DNA from: Phaeodactylibacter xiamenensis
GTDB lineage: Bacteria > Bacteroidota > Bacteroidia > Chitinophagales > Saprospiraceae
DNA: 64,000 nucleotides
NCBI RefSeq assembly: GCF_000759025.1
Contig: NZ_JPOS01000090.1
Span: 1-64,000 of the forward strand
Reading direction: 5' to 3'
Shown: positions 7,897 to 17,667 of the stretch, piece after piece
Position numbering within the stretch: position 1 is the first letter of the stretch
How the letters are laid out: each line of letters opens with the position of its first letter
Notes under the pieces: model-generated
Told to the model about the DNA's origin: nothing
What the model saw: the letters and a program-made list of their open reading frames with translations, nothing else
Databases searched by the model: none
Position numbers and translations under genes: made by a program

Positions 7897-10800
7897 CTAC
7901 CGCTGCAGGACTACAGGCAAGGCTTCTACTTTTTTCCCATTGTGAATTAAACTGATTGTATACATACCTTCCGGAACAGATATGCTCGCCCAACTCGTTT
8001 GATAGGTTCCCCCAGAATTATGTTTTAGTTGCTGCTGATGTATGGTTCTTCCCAGCGCATCCCGAATTATGATCAGAGCCATACCACCCTCAGGCAGCGT
8101 ATACTCCAGATTTAGCACCTCTGAAAAAGGCACAGGTGAGGCGACCAAAGCTTTCCGGGCAGGTAATTTTGGGAATTGGATCGACAACTGATGTAGCAAA
8201 CGGTCGCTGTAAAAGGTAAGTAAAGTGTCAGCCAACTGGTTACGGTACCGAAAAGACAAACGGGAGCCCTCGGCAATGCCATCTACAGCATCTGTAGACA
8301 AATCGTCACCGTAGAAAGACTTCGGCTTAATTAAGCCCTCTTCACGGACTTCCAAAACTCCTACCTGTTGCTGTTCCTCGTTAAGTACCTCAATAATGGA
8401 GCCTGCTGGTGCATTGGTTTTACCCCACAAAAATGCATAATTCAGGTTCGGGCGCTGTGAAAGGTTTCGAATATCCACAGATTGAAGGGGATCAACATCC
8501 TGAAGCCTAATCCAATACCCCAGACTATTTTCCATCTCCTGTAAGCCATTAAAGATGGGCAAGAGTTCGGGATCAAAATAGACATAGTCACCATTAAAAC
8601 CCGTAGCAATTTCCAATTGGCTTTCGCTGATAAAATCACCTAAATAGTCTTGTGGAGTTCGTGTGTCCTGTGGCAAATAGGCTATTAGATTCCACCCATC
8701 GTCCATAGGCTTGAAGTAGGTATCCGGAATACGCTGTCCGGGTATGCGCAAAGTATCTTCCTGGGTGACTCGAACCCAATATCCATACCCCCTCGTCCAA
8801 TGAGTTAGCGTACTAAATAGTTGCAGGTTTGGATCATAAAAAGAAGCTTCCTGATCAAAACCCGTAACATACCTGAGGTTACCTGGTAGCAAACCGCTAA
8901 ACAAACTGACTACACTGCTATCGGTGGGCACCACATCGGTGGAAACCAAGTTCCATCCCGGTTGCAAGGGTATAATATCCATGATGGAGCGCTCGAAATT
9001 GTAAATGGCATTAGGGTTGCTGTAAGCTGGCATTGGAGCCCCATTAGTGTTAACCCAATCTGTAAAAAGAGTAGCAGCTCCAGTAAACGGATAATCCAAG
9101 ACTTCATCTTCACTAGCATCCCAAAGATGAAGGGTAAAGGCTTCACCAGCACCAACCCCCTCGTCCTCAGGGGTCTGTGTGTCGTCTCCATAAATTACCA
9201 TGTTAATATAGGCGATGCCCTGACTGATAAGTACCTGGCTGCTACCAGCCACATTGCCCTCTTCGTCAAAGGCTGCGACCCAGTCTGCCGCATTTGCAGG
9301 CACTCCTTCTACCTGGACCTGCCCAATAAAAGTACCTGCCTGATTTGTCGGTGTGGTTTCTCCCCATGGAGGCAAAATACCGGTGGTTGGCTCAGGCAAT
9401 TGTTCTACATTGATGACAAAGCTGTTCCCACCGGAGGCCATAGTAATAGTGCCAAACCTGGCTTGCCCGGTGGTGTTGTCAGATAAAGCCGAGATAGTAA
9501 GGGTAAGAGGCCCAGTTCCTGTAAATTGGCTCGGCTGTATCCAGGAAGCGCTAGGCTGGGCAGTCCAAAAAGCACTGCTACCAACTACAACATCTCCCTG
9601 TACCGAGCTCCCTTGTGTCCAGTCCAGGGTAATATTAGCTGGTGTAAAACTAATCCCGCTACCACCACTTTGACCATTTTGGGTGACGCTTAGAGTAGTA
9701 CTGGCTCCGCAGCCTGATACGGTCACGGTAGCGGTTCTGGGGCTGGGTTGACCATTGGCTGTTGCCGTTACCGAAATACTGGCATTCCCACTTCCAGAAG
9801 CCGGCTGTACCTGCAACCACGAGGGGACATTAGAGAAGGACCAATCGTTACAATTAGTAGATAAAGCGACCGATTGACTGCCTCCGGCTGGCAGGAAACT
9901 CAGCTGACCGGGAGATAAAGTTATACTTGCAGGAGCACCGATTAGCACCGAATAATCTTCCGTCTCACCGCTATGTACTGCGCAGGGCCCAGTACCCGAT
10001 TCCTGGCTTACTGTAATTCGCATACGAGTACCTCCACTGATTGCTGTAGATGGAATCGAAATACTGCTATTGTAAACTGCATCTTGAACCGGGCCACTGT
10101 TCAGTATGAGTTCACCGGGCGATTCAAATACCTGGTTTTGATTTAAGTCTATCCAAATATACCAATACACCGGCAGGAAGGCACCATCACCATTGGCAGT
10201 AAGCGTTAGGTTGAAGTTTTGTCCGGGGTCCAGGCTTACAGGAAACTCGTTTGTAAAGTCAGCATACCCATAATCTGGCCCAGAGTCTTTTAGTTGTCCA
10301 CTCAATTGCCTGCTCTGAATGAATACCTGGTTAGAGGCACTGCCCGAACCACTGCCTCCGGAAATTAACAGGCTAAAATCCTGGTTACCGCCTTGCAGTT
10401 GACCGCTGTGGAAAACCTGTACTTGATAGGAGCCTGAGTTTGTAGAAGGCAAAAATATTTGTTCTACATTGTCTACACTATTTGGCTGATTGGTCTGAGC
10501 GGGAGCTCCGGGCTGGGGAATAGTGTAAGGGAAATAAGTAGTTCCATTGTACACGATTCGAAGCTCCAGGTCATTTACCAATGCTTGCTGGCACCCTGAC
10601 GAAGAGCAGGATGGTCCCGGGGGGTCAGTCCAAACCAGCGTTACCCGGATCGGTCCACCTTCACTATCAATATTTTGAGAGAATGTGCCATTGGTATTGA
10701 GTGTTTCCTCAATGGTTGTTGCACCATCATTATCGAGGCTACTGAGTATGAAATCTGCCGCTTTCCTAGCGTTCAGCACTCCCCAACCATAGGCCATATC

Positions 10801-12096
10801 GGGCCCTGGCGCAGGGCCCGCCTCATCAGCAGTGTGAATGGCAAGCGCCTTTAGCGTTGCAGAACGCATAAAACTACCCGTCTCCCTTGCATGAAGCTCT
10901 TGCAACAGTAATAAACTCCCTGATACGTTCGGAGCCGACATAGAGGTTCCATTAAAGGAGCTATAATTGGTATCTGAACCTGCGGTAGAAGAATACAGCC
11001 CTACTCCATTGCCTACAATATCCGGCTTAATGCGACCATCATCGGCCCCACCCCAACTACTGAAAGAAGACATACTTACGTCCATGCTATTGGTATATCC
11101 ACCCGGTAAATCATTGATTGCACCTACTGTAAGGATATTTTTAGCTACACCGCCCTCAGGTATACAGTCATATCCCTCCGCTCCACCATCATCTTCCCGA
11201 AAGGCGCTGCTACTGACCCAACTACCAAAATCATTTCTAACGAAATACTCTCCAGAGGAAGGTCCGGTATCATTTCGGTCATTACCAGCTGACTTAACAA
11301 TTAGATAGTAAGGAGCATTATAGGCCACTTGATCCCATCCACGAGGCCTACTCGTATAACGACCAAAACGATCATCTTCGGTGTCGTTAAAATCACCAAA
11401 CCAATAATATCCTGTACCTAGACTCGCTACAAATTCTCCGTAGTACCAGCCCGTAATCTGACCATATGAATGATTGGATATAAGCAGATTATCATTTGAG
11501 GCAGCTGATGCCATTTCGGAATTATCAAATAGCGAGGTATAGGCATGTAGCAAAGCCTGATTAGCCATCCCTCTGGCACTAGGCTCTACTCCTGCTCCAA
11601 TCATCGTACCTGCAACATGGGTGGCATGATCATCGGCTGAGGTACTATTCTTTAGAATTACCCTTCCCTCCAACTCCTGATGCGAAACCAATGGCACCTC
11701 ACCAACCTCCCAAATACCTGCAAACATCCCATCACCATTCAGGTTATAACTCCCCCCCCAAAGCTGATCAGTAGAAGTTGTGCCGGCGGCAATGAGATTG
11801 CTGTTATTAGCCGTATAAATAAGTTTTCCTGCCTCATCAATACCGGTTACCTGCCAGCCTTCGCCCCGGGTTTTCACACCTGCCTGCTCCAGAGAATCCA
11901 GAATAATCTTTAAACGGGCATTTTCCTTCCTTTGCTCCTGAATAATTTGTTGTAACCGCTCATGGTTAGTCGCTTTTTGGACTTCTTCATAGGCTTTCTC
12001 AAAACGGTTGGAAAGCTTAACCGCTTCTGCTTGACCCTGAGCCAGGCACGGTAAAAAAAGGACCGCCAGAATGCCGAATACTATATTATTTTTCAT
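7897..12096 (-). CDS. S8 subtilisin-like protease with GEVED, BACON and T9SS domains
   Basis: 1399 aa from the ATG at 12096, where a signal peptide begins (MKNNIVFGILAVLF, cleavage after AQGQ). The longer frame to 12228 is rejected because it would run through the M43 gene's end. Domains in order: prodomain with coiled-coil-like residues 20-75; S8 catalytic domain with His157 (HATHVAG), AGND, and Ser385 (GTSMSAP); a C-terminal beta-sandwich; a GEVED domain (VYWYIWIDLNQNQ...GETEDYSV); two BACON-like repeats; the ~125-residue WVAAFDEEGNVAGSS domain shared with the 6219-7865 protein; a GWNLVSTD repeat region; and a T9SS type A ending. The position of the catalytic Asp reads Glu130 (IWEVG). Secreted protease or binding protein. 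Confidence 0.87.
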   Translation of the reverse strand: MKNNIVFGILAVLFLPCLAQGQAEAVKLSNRFEKAYEEVQKATNHERLQQIIQEQRKENARLKIILDSLEQAGVKTRGEGWQVTGIDEAGKLIYTANNSNLIAAGTTSTDQLWGGSYNLNGDGMFAGIWEVGEVPLVSHQELEGRVILKNSTSADDHATHVAGTMIGAGVEPSARGMANQALLHAYTSLFDNSEMASAASNDNLLISNHSYGQITGWYYGEFVASLGTGYYWFGDFNDTEDDRFGRYTSRPRGWDQVAYNAPYYLIVKSAGNDRNDTGPSSGEYFVRNDFGSWVSSSAFREDDGGAEGYDCIPEGGVAKNILTVGAINDLPGGYTNSMDVSMSSFSSWGGADDGRIKPDIVGNGVGLYSSTAGSDTNYSSFNGTSMSAPNVSGSLLLLQELHARETGSFMRSATLKALAIHTADEAGPAPGPDMAYGWGVLNARKAADFILSSLDNDGATTIEETLNTNGTFSQNIDSEGGPIRVTLVWTDPPGPSCSSSGCQQALVNDLELRIVYNGTTYFPYTIPQPGAPAQTNQPNSVDNVEQIFLPSTNSGSYQVQVFHSGQLQGGNQDFSLLISGGSGSGSASNQVFIQSRQLSGQLKDSGPDYGYADFTNEFPVSLDPGQNFNLTLTANGDGAFLPVYWYIWIDLNQNQVFESPGELILNSGPVQDAVYNSSISIPSTAISGGTRMRITVSQESGTGPCAVHSGETEDYSVLIGAPASITLSPGQLSFLPAGGSQSVALSTNCNDWSFSNVPSWLQVQPASGSGNASISVTATANGQPSPRTATVTVSGCGASTTLSVTQNGQSGGSGISFTPANITLDWTQGSSVQGDVVVGSSAFWTAQPSASWIQPSQFTGTGPLTLTISALSDNTTGQARFGTITMASGGNSFVINVEQLPEPTTGILPPWGETTPTNQAGTFIGQVQVEGVPANAADWVAAFDEEGNVAGSSQVLISQGIAYINMVIYGDDTQTPEDEGVGAGEAFTLHLWDASEDEVLDYPFTGAATLFTDWVNTNGAPMPAYSNPNAIYNFERSIMDIIPLQPGWNLVSTDVVPTDSSVVSLFSGLLPGNLRYVTGFDQEASFYDPNLQLFSTLTHWTRGYGYWVRVTQEDTLRIPGQRIPDTYFKPMDDGWNLIAYLPQDTRTPQDYLGDFISESQLEIATGFNGDYVYFDPELLPIFNGLQEMENSLGYWIRLQDVDPLQSVDIRNLSQRPNLNYAFLWGKTNAPAGSIIEVLNEEQQQVGVLEVREEGLIKPKSFYGDDLSTDAVDGIAEGSRLSFRYRNQLADTLLTFYSDRLLHQLSIQFPKLPARKALVASPVPFSEVLNLEYTLPEGGMALIIIRDALGRTIHQQQLKHNSGGTYQTSWASISVPEGMYTISLIHNGKKVEALPVVLQR

Positions 12097-12130
12097 CGTT
12101 TCCGATCTTTTGAATAGTTCTTTAAGAGAA

Positions 12131-15100
12131 TTAATCCAGTATCTGCAGATTGCGCGTACCATAACTGTCGCAATAAGGACCACAACCTTCGGTCTGAAAG
12201 GTAAAAGGTACTGAGAACGTATTACCACAATTGGCCATCACCCTGAATTCGTAAAATTCACAGGGGGCAAAGCCTGCCAGCTCTACCTGTGTAGTAGCAA
12301 CTGTGAAAAATTCCCAGCTGTTATTGCCCAATAGTCTCACTTCAAGCGAGTAGGCGGTGGCCCCACTGACCGCTTCCCAGGATACCGTTGCCCGAGTAGG
12401 CTTAAGAAGGGTTGCAGACAGGGCCTGTGGCGTACCACATATTTGGCTGCCTTGTTGTGTGACGCTAAGGGTTGCCGTACCGCCGCTGCTGCCAGTGAGG
12501 GTTACTGTAGCACTCCGGCTATTATGGTTGGGGTTGGGGTTACACTGTACTGTGATGGCACCGTTTCCTGTACCGCCTGTTGTAAGTACCTGAAACCAAC
12601 TTACTCCGGGCGTACCGACTAACCAGTCCTGATTGGAGGTCACGTTGACGGATGCGCTTCCACCATTTGCTCCAAAATTCAGCACGGCAGGATTGATTTC
12701 CAATAGTGGGTCTGCTGGCTGCTGAGTGACTTGAACCTGCCGGACAATCAGCCCATCAGTAGTGGCGATCGTGATTTCTGCAGTACGGGGTACCAGCCCG
12801 GTGTAAACATTACAATCTACTGTGAGGGTATTATTACCAGTATCACTGGAGGGCGTTACTGAAATCCAGCTGGCGTTGTCGGTTACCGTCCATGATGTAT
12901 TTGAACTCAATGATATGCCGGACGAGCCACCGATCGAAGAGAAGGACAAATTAAGAGGTGTAACATTTAGGAAAAAATTGGGCGCCAGTATATTAACAGT
13001 ATAGTCTTCTACATCTATAGAACTCCCTGTTTCACAGGGTAAAGAATAATTATCTCTACCCATTGCTACCCTCATTCGGGTAGTTCCGGTAACTGCAGTT
13101 GAAGGCATGTTAACGCTCCCGGTGGTAATTCCGTTGCTGAGCCCGGTAGCAGAAAACACCTGCTCACCAGCATCTGTAAAGTCATTATCATTATTGAAAT
13201 CCACCCAAACCCGCCAATAAACGCTGGAAGGTACTACATCTGTATCTGCAGTAAGATTGAGGGTGTAACTGTCGCCTTTGGTGAGATTTGCACTGATGTT
13301 TGTGTAATCCGTATAGCCATATCCATTTCCGGAGGCATTTGCGATACTAGCCACATTGACCCCGGAAATCCAATGATCCCAAGAAAGTCCATAGCTATAA
13401 CAATAGCTATCCCCACAGCCCTGTGTTGTAGCAGTGATGGTGTTACTGAAACCACTATTACTGTTACTATTACTGCAATTGGTCATAACCTGAAATTCGT
13501 AAGTGGTGCAAGGCTCGCAATTGCCCCAAATGACAGAGGATGAAGCAAAGCTATTCCCATCTTCCCACGTTGTAGTACCTTGTTTGCGCCTTCGTGTGGT
13601 ATAACTGGAAGCTTCAGTTACATTGTCCCAATCGAGGACCACGTGGGATACCCCAGTGGATTGTATATTGAAATTATCAGGCAGTGGACAAGGCGGGGCA
13701 GAAATCGTCAGTCCGTAATCCTCGACATCCAGGTTACCACCGGTACCACAAATGGATGGGTATCCATTAGGGCTCATCGCAATCCGCATACGGGTGGTAC
13801 CCAAGCTAGCACTTGCGGGGATATCTATATTGCCAGATGCCAATCCGTTACTATTGCCCGTAACAGAAAGTACTTGTTCTCCAGAGTCATTGAAGTCTCC
13901 ATCATTGTTAAGGTCAATCCAAACCCTCCAATATACTGTGGTAGCGCTAACATCAGTCTCCGCATTCAACCCTATGTTGTAACTCCCCCCTTGCTCCACG
14001 GCAGCGGATAGATTTGTAAAATTAGTGTAGCCATAACCATTTCCGGAGCTATTGTTAAGATTAGAAAAGATTACCCCATCTATCCATTGGTCCCATGAAA
14101 AGCCGTAACTATAGCAATAGTCATCTCCGCATCCTGCCGTAGTAAACAGATGGGATGAAGAATAGTCGCTAAAAATGCCATCACAGTCACTTCTGATTTG
14201 TACTTCGTAAGTGGTGCAGGGCTGTGCATTAGCCCAAACTATATTAGCTGGATTAGTGAACCAACTTCCTACCGTCCAGGATGTAGACCCTGAAGCCCGA
14301 ACCCTGGATTGGTACAAATCCGCACCTTGGACAAGATTCGCACTAAGTTGAAAATGAGAATAGCCTACAGATGATGTGGTCAACCCCGTGGGAGGCGTAC
14401 AATTAAACCCCTGAATATTCACTGAATAGTCCTCCACATCCCTTTCATTTCCGGTAGCACAATACCCGGGATAAACATTAGGGTTCATAGCGACTCTCAT
14501 CCGAGTCGTACCCAGGCTTGCAGAGGAAGGGATATCTAAACTGACCGTCACTGGTGCGAAACCGCTACCGCTAGTGGAAACAACTTGTTCGCCAGCGTCA
14601 GCAAAATCTCCATCCTGATTAAAATCTATCCAAACACGCCAGTACACGGTGGAGACGTTATTGTCCCTTTCTGGGTCCAGCGTAATGCTGTATGTTTCTC
14701 CCCGGTCGACAGTAGCAGAGAGGTTGGTGTAATTGGTGTATCCAAAACCATTTCCACTTGAATTGTTGAGATTGGCCATGCTTACTCCTTCAATCCAGTT
14801 GTCCCAGCTAATGCCATAGCTGTAGCAGTAATTATCCCCACAGCCATCTGTACTGGCGATCAGGCTGCTGCTATAGTCGCCTAAGCCACTTCCGCAGTCG
14901 GCCCGCACCTGAAACTCATAGGTTGAACAGGGGGGGATGTTACCCCAGGTCACACCAGGTGTGGAGAACACTAACCCCTCTGTCCAACTGGTATTCCCCA
15001 AAGTTCTGTAACGTGTTTGGTACCCCGTAGCTCCAGGGACTGCATCCCAGTCAAGCGAAATAAAAGCATAGCCGCTGTTGGTTTCTTCCAGCCCGGTAGG

Positions 15101-16024
15101 TGGCCCGCAAAGCACTTGGCAGTTAAGGTTGTTGCGATAGTTAGATTGGTAAAAGCTGGCTCGTCCCAGTTGCCCGTTTGACAGAAAATCGCGGCATTGT
15201 TTGCGGGAATAGGACATAATATTGGTGGGGTCAGGGTCAAATGGCTGCCCGTTGGCATCTACGAAGGTACCCGTATACTGGCAAGCGGTATTGACCTGCC
15301 ATACGTCACAGTCAATCCCCTGAAGACCAGGGTCAGCCGAAGTATCACACACGTCATCTCCGGCAAAGCTACAGTTGCTGCCGTTTACCAATTCATCGGT
15401 GATGGACCCACAGTTGATTTTTCCGTGGGTATGATAAAGCCCGAAATAGTGCCCGATTTCGTGCGCAAAAGTATTACCACTTGTCATACAGCTGGATTTC
15501 ACCACAATAAGATCAGGCGAACCTCCAAAGGGGAAGTAAGCGTAGCCGCAAAGGCTTCCTCCGGAACTGCTGATAAGATCCCCTCCCGGGATATAAATAT
15601 TTAGGACATTGCTTACCCCATGAAGACTGTGGAGCGCTCCTTCTTCGGATTGGTTGAGATCAAAATAGGTATTGCTGTTGATGATATTCGGCGGGCTGCA
15701 CTCAAAAAAGTTAAGATTGGCACCAGTATAAAGACTATTGAGGTTATTCAAAGCATTATTCCATGCACTAATACTAAGCCCACCGGTACCATTAGTACGC
15801 CTAATGATGTGCACCTGTACGGGCACACTCGCCTGAGGAGCTAAAACTTCACCGGAAAAATACTGCGCGACATAGGCATCTACTTCTTTTTGCAAACTAT
15901 CCATTATTGCAATAGATGATACGGTTGGCTCTGCACCGCAGCCCCCATCCGGCTGAGCAAGTAAAAACAGAGGGCACAGGGTAAAAACGCACCCAAACAA
16001 AAAATGGAAAGCGATTCGCTTCAT
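12131..16024 (-). CDS. M43 (pappalysin-like) zinc metalloprotease with Fn3/GEVED repeats, 3' end apparently lost
   Basis: 1297 aa, signal peptide ending about residue 23 (FLLAQ). The catalytic domain has the metzincin motif HEIGHYFGLYH at residues 188-198 and a Met-turn (NIMSYS), as in M43 cytophagalysins. Three tandem ~237-residue units follow, each an Fn3 domain plus a GEVED domain (YCYSYG ... WRVWIDFN ... RMRVAM ... VEDYSVNI). Then come two BACON-like domains and a last Fn3. The protein ends 17 residues into what looks like a fourth GEVED domain (GPYCDSYGTRNLQILD, stop), with no T9SS sorting domain. The next gene starts 34 bp downstream. This suggests a deletion or frameshift removed the 3' end, so export may fail or use another route. 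Confidence 0.85.
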   Translation of the reverse strand: MKRIAFHFLFGCVFTLCPLFLLAQPDGGCGAEPTVSSIAIMDSLQKEVDAYVAQYFSGEVLAPQASVPVQVHIIRRTNGTGGLSISAWNNALNNLNSLYTGANLNFFECSPPNIINSNTYFDLNQSEEGALHSLHGVSNVLNIYIPGGDLISSSGGSLCGYAYFPFGGSPDLIVVKSSCMTSGNTFAHEIGHYFGLYHTHGKINCGSITDELVNGSNCSFAGDDVCDTSADPGLQGIDCDVWQVNTACQYTGTFVDANGQPFDPDPTNIMSYSRKQCRDFLSNGQLGRASFYQSNYRNNLNCQVLCGPPTGLEETNSGYAFISLDWDAVPGATGYQTRYRTLGNTSWTEGLVFSTPGVTWGNIPPCSTYEFQVRADCGSGLGDYSSSLIASTDGCGDNYCYSYGISWDNWIEGVSMANLNNSSGNGFGYTNYTNLSATVDRGETYSITLDPERDNNVSTVYWRVWIDFNQDGDFADAGEQVVSTSGSGFAPVTVSLDIPSSASLGTTRMRVAMNPNVYPGYCATGNERDVEDYSVNIQGFNCTPPTGLTTSSVGYSHFQLSANLVQGADLYQSRVRASGSTSWTVGSWFTNPANIVWANAQPCTTYEVQIRSDCDGIFSDYSSSHLFTTAGCGDDYCYSYGFSWDQWIDGVIFSNLNNSSGNGYGYTNFTNLSAAVEQGGSYNIGLNAETDVSATTVYWRVWIDLNNDGDFNDSGEQVLSVTGNSNGLASGNIDIPASASLGTTRMRIAMSPNGYPSICGTGGNLDVEDYGLTISAPPCPLPDNFNIQSTGVSHVVLDWDNVTEASSYTTRRRKQGTTTWEDGNSFASSSVIWGNCEPCTTYEFQVMTNCSNSNSNSGFSNTITATTQGCGDSYCYSYGLSWDHWISGVNVASIANASGNGYGYTDYTNISANLTKGDSYTLNLTADTDVVPSSVYWRVWVDFNNDNDFTDAGEQVFSATGLSNGITTGSVNMPSTAVTGTTRMRVAMGRDNYSLPCETGSSIDVEDYTVNILAPNFFLNVTPLNLSFSSIGGSSGISLSSNTSWTVTDNASWISVTPSSDTGNNTLTVDCNVYTGLVPRTAEITIATTDGLIVRQVQVTQQPADPLLEINPAVLNFGANGGSASVNVTSNQDWLVGTPGVSWFQVLTTGGTGNGAITVQCNPNPNHNSRSATVTLTGSSGGTATLSVTQQGSQICGTPQALSATLLKPTRATVSWEAVSGATAYSLEVRLLGNNSWEFFTVATTQVELAGFAPCEFYEFRVMANCGNTFSVPFTFQTEGCGPYCDSYGTRNLQILD
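12980..15113 (-). repeat. three tandem Fn3-GEVED coding units (~710 bp each)
   Basis: Within the M43 protease gene, a unit of about 237 codons occurs three times, recognisable by repeated CGD-x-YCYSYG, WRVWID and VEDY motifs at matching spacing. The units are clearly duplicated but diverged at the DNA level, so they reflect protein repeat expansion and not a DNA-level array. Confidence 0.8.
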
Positions 16025-16139
16025 GACCGGGATTTAATGGTTAAAAAAGATGGCTTCACCTGGAAATTTGCCTCCTCCAATTGGGGCTGCTACCATTGAA
16101 TTTCCATACATTCACAATGTCAATATCAGACAAAATCCC

Positions 16140-16176
16140 AAAACGCAATCAAAAGCCGCCTTTGCAATTGCGTTTT
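16140..16176. promoter_or_regulatory. inverted repeat, candidate operator
   Basis: A perfect 10-bp inverted repeat, AAAACGCAAT (16140-16149) and ATTGCGTTTT (16167-16176), with a 17-bp spacer. It ends 19 bp before the ATG at 16196 and lies between the divergent M43 protease and YWTD-propeller genes. It is followed by two more TGCAAA words. Position and symmetry suggest a protein-binding site for one or both genes (inference). Confidence 0.45.
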
Positions 16177-16195
16177 GCAAACTTTCTGCAAACAA

Positions 16196-17557
16196 ATGAG
16201 CACAAAAACACAATTTTGGATTGATGTAGCCGAACACATCTTCAAGGACACCGGTGGAGAACCACCTGAAAAATGGACAAAGTCAGAGATCGACCCCTTT
16301 CTCACATACTTCCATCAGCAATTGCAAGAGCGTTGTGCTGAAAATCCTGCCCTGATTGAAGTCTGTGGCTGGCAACAGCCTAAAAACGGGGCAATACCTA
16401 GTGGGTCTACCATTTCCTATGATTCCTTCCGGCGGATTTTCATCACTGGTGAGAGCAAAGGCAACCGGACTACCCGAAACATGTTTGCCATATACATGGG
16501 TTACCAGTCCTACGATGATTATGGCAGAATTGCCCATGCCAAAACCAATACCCCCGAAGTTCCTGCCATCATCGATATTGCAGAAGAAGAAGCCGAGGAT
16601 ATGGAAGACAATCGAATCCCGGTAGCTGATTCTCCCCGAAATGCTTTCTTTAAGCCTGCAATCGTTGCCGTTTGTGCTATTCTTACGGTCGGTTTTCTTA
16701 TCATCATTAGTATCTCTGCACCAACTCATTCCCTCCCAGCAACTTTACTCCTCTTCAGAAATGATAATGGAATTGCAGTAATGCTTGCAGAAGAGGACCT
16801 GCCCATTCAAGTGATCTCAAACAGAAGATACCTCACCGGTATGGACTATGACCATAAAAACCACTTGCTTTTCTGGGCCAATTCCAATTCCAGCGAATCT
16901 TATCTGGGGATTTCCTGCGCCCGGTTAAACAGTACCAACTCACAAATCATCCCTGGCAGCCTAAAGGACCAGCATATTAAACAGGTAAAGTACCCCGCAG
17001 GCATTGCGCTATACCCGGACAAAGAGATGCTGTTCTGCGCTGATTATGGCGATTCTACCATTAAAGTCTTTAACTATGAGGGGCAACTTCTCGACTCCGC
17101 CTTTGGAAACCATTTGCCGGGCAAGCCCTCTTCTGTAGAGCTGGATATTGTGAACCAGAAACTTTACTGGACAGATGTGTCCAATCATAAAATAGGAAGA
17201 ATAGACTTGCTTACCTTCGAGGTAGAGCCCGACTTTATTTCCAATGCCGGGCTTTACCCAGATGGACTTTCTGTTGACAGCATCCACAACCAGCTTTTTT
17301 GGGCCAGCCCTAAGTCCCGGCAAATCGGCATTGCCGATCTTGAAACCCAAAAGTCTAAATTAATAAACGTAGATGACCCCATTGCTGCCGTAGAGGTCAA
17401 TCCTGTTGATAGTCTGCTTTACTGTTCTCTGCTTGGATCAGATGTTATAAGGAAAGGGCTCGTCATCACCCCTGACAGCGTTGTTTTTGATGCAAGAATG
17501 CCGCCTATTTATACACATGGTAGCCGACCAAGCGTTCTTAAAATCGCATTGGAATAA
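16196..17557 (+). CDS. membrane-anchored YWTD-type beta-propeller protein with unknown N-terminal cytoplasmic domain
   Basis: 453 aa from MSTKTQFW; an upstream in-frame ATG at 16175 falls inside the inverted repeat and is less likely. Residues ~1-110 form a compact soluble domain ending in a conserved-looking stretch (STISYDSFRRIFI, GNRTTRNMFAIYMGYQSYDDY) that could be helical and HTH-like. An acidic linker follows, then one transmembrane segment (about 161-182, AIVAVCAILTVGFLIIISIS). The exterior part holds at least five LDL-receptor YWTD-like repeats: LLFWANS, LFCADYGDSTI, KLYWTDVSNHKIGRIDL, LFWASPKSRQIGIADL, LYCSLLGSDVI. The layout is that of a single-pass sensor or regulator: outside propeller, inside effector. 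Function unknown. Confidence 0.75.
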   Translation: MSTKTQFWIDVAEHIFKDTGGEPPEKWTKSEIDPFLTYFHQQLQERCAENPALIEVCGWQQPKNGAIPSGSTISYDSFRRIFITGESKGNRTTRNMFAIYMGYQSYDDYGRIAHAKTNTPEVPAIIDIAEEEAEDMEDNRIPVADSPRNAFFKPAIVAVCAILTVGFLIIISISAPTHSLPATLLLFRNDNGIAVMLAEEDLPIQVISNRRYLTGMDYDHKNHLLFWANSNSSESYLGISCARLNSTNSQIIPGSLKDQHIKQVKYPAGIALYPDKEMLFCADYGDSTIKVFNYEGQLLDSAFGNHLPGKPSSVELDIVNQKLYWTDVSNHKIGRIDLLTFEVEPDFISNAGLYPDGLSVDSIHNQLFWASPKSRQIGIADLETQKSKLINVDDPIAAVEVNPVDSLLYCSLLGSDVIRKGLVITPDSVVFDARMPPIYTHGSRPSVLKIALE

Positions 17558-17667
17558 CCGTTATTTACCCAACTACTTCCTCAAGAAGAGGAATAATGCT
17601 ACTCTTCAGTCGCTTAGCTCTGGCTAAGTGATTCAAGAGTAAGTCTCTTTTTTCTCATTCTTGAATC

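Noticed and set aside
12097-12228. N-terminal extension of the subtilase frame to 12228
   Set aside because: It runs through the end of the M43 gene in another frame; the signal peptide starts at 12096.
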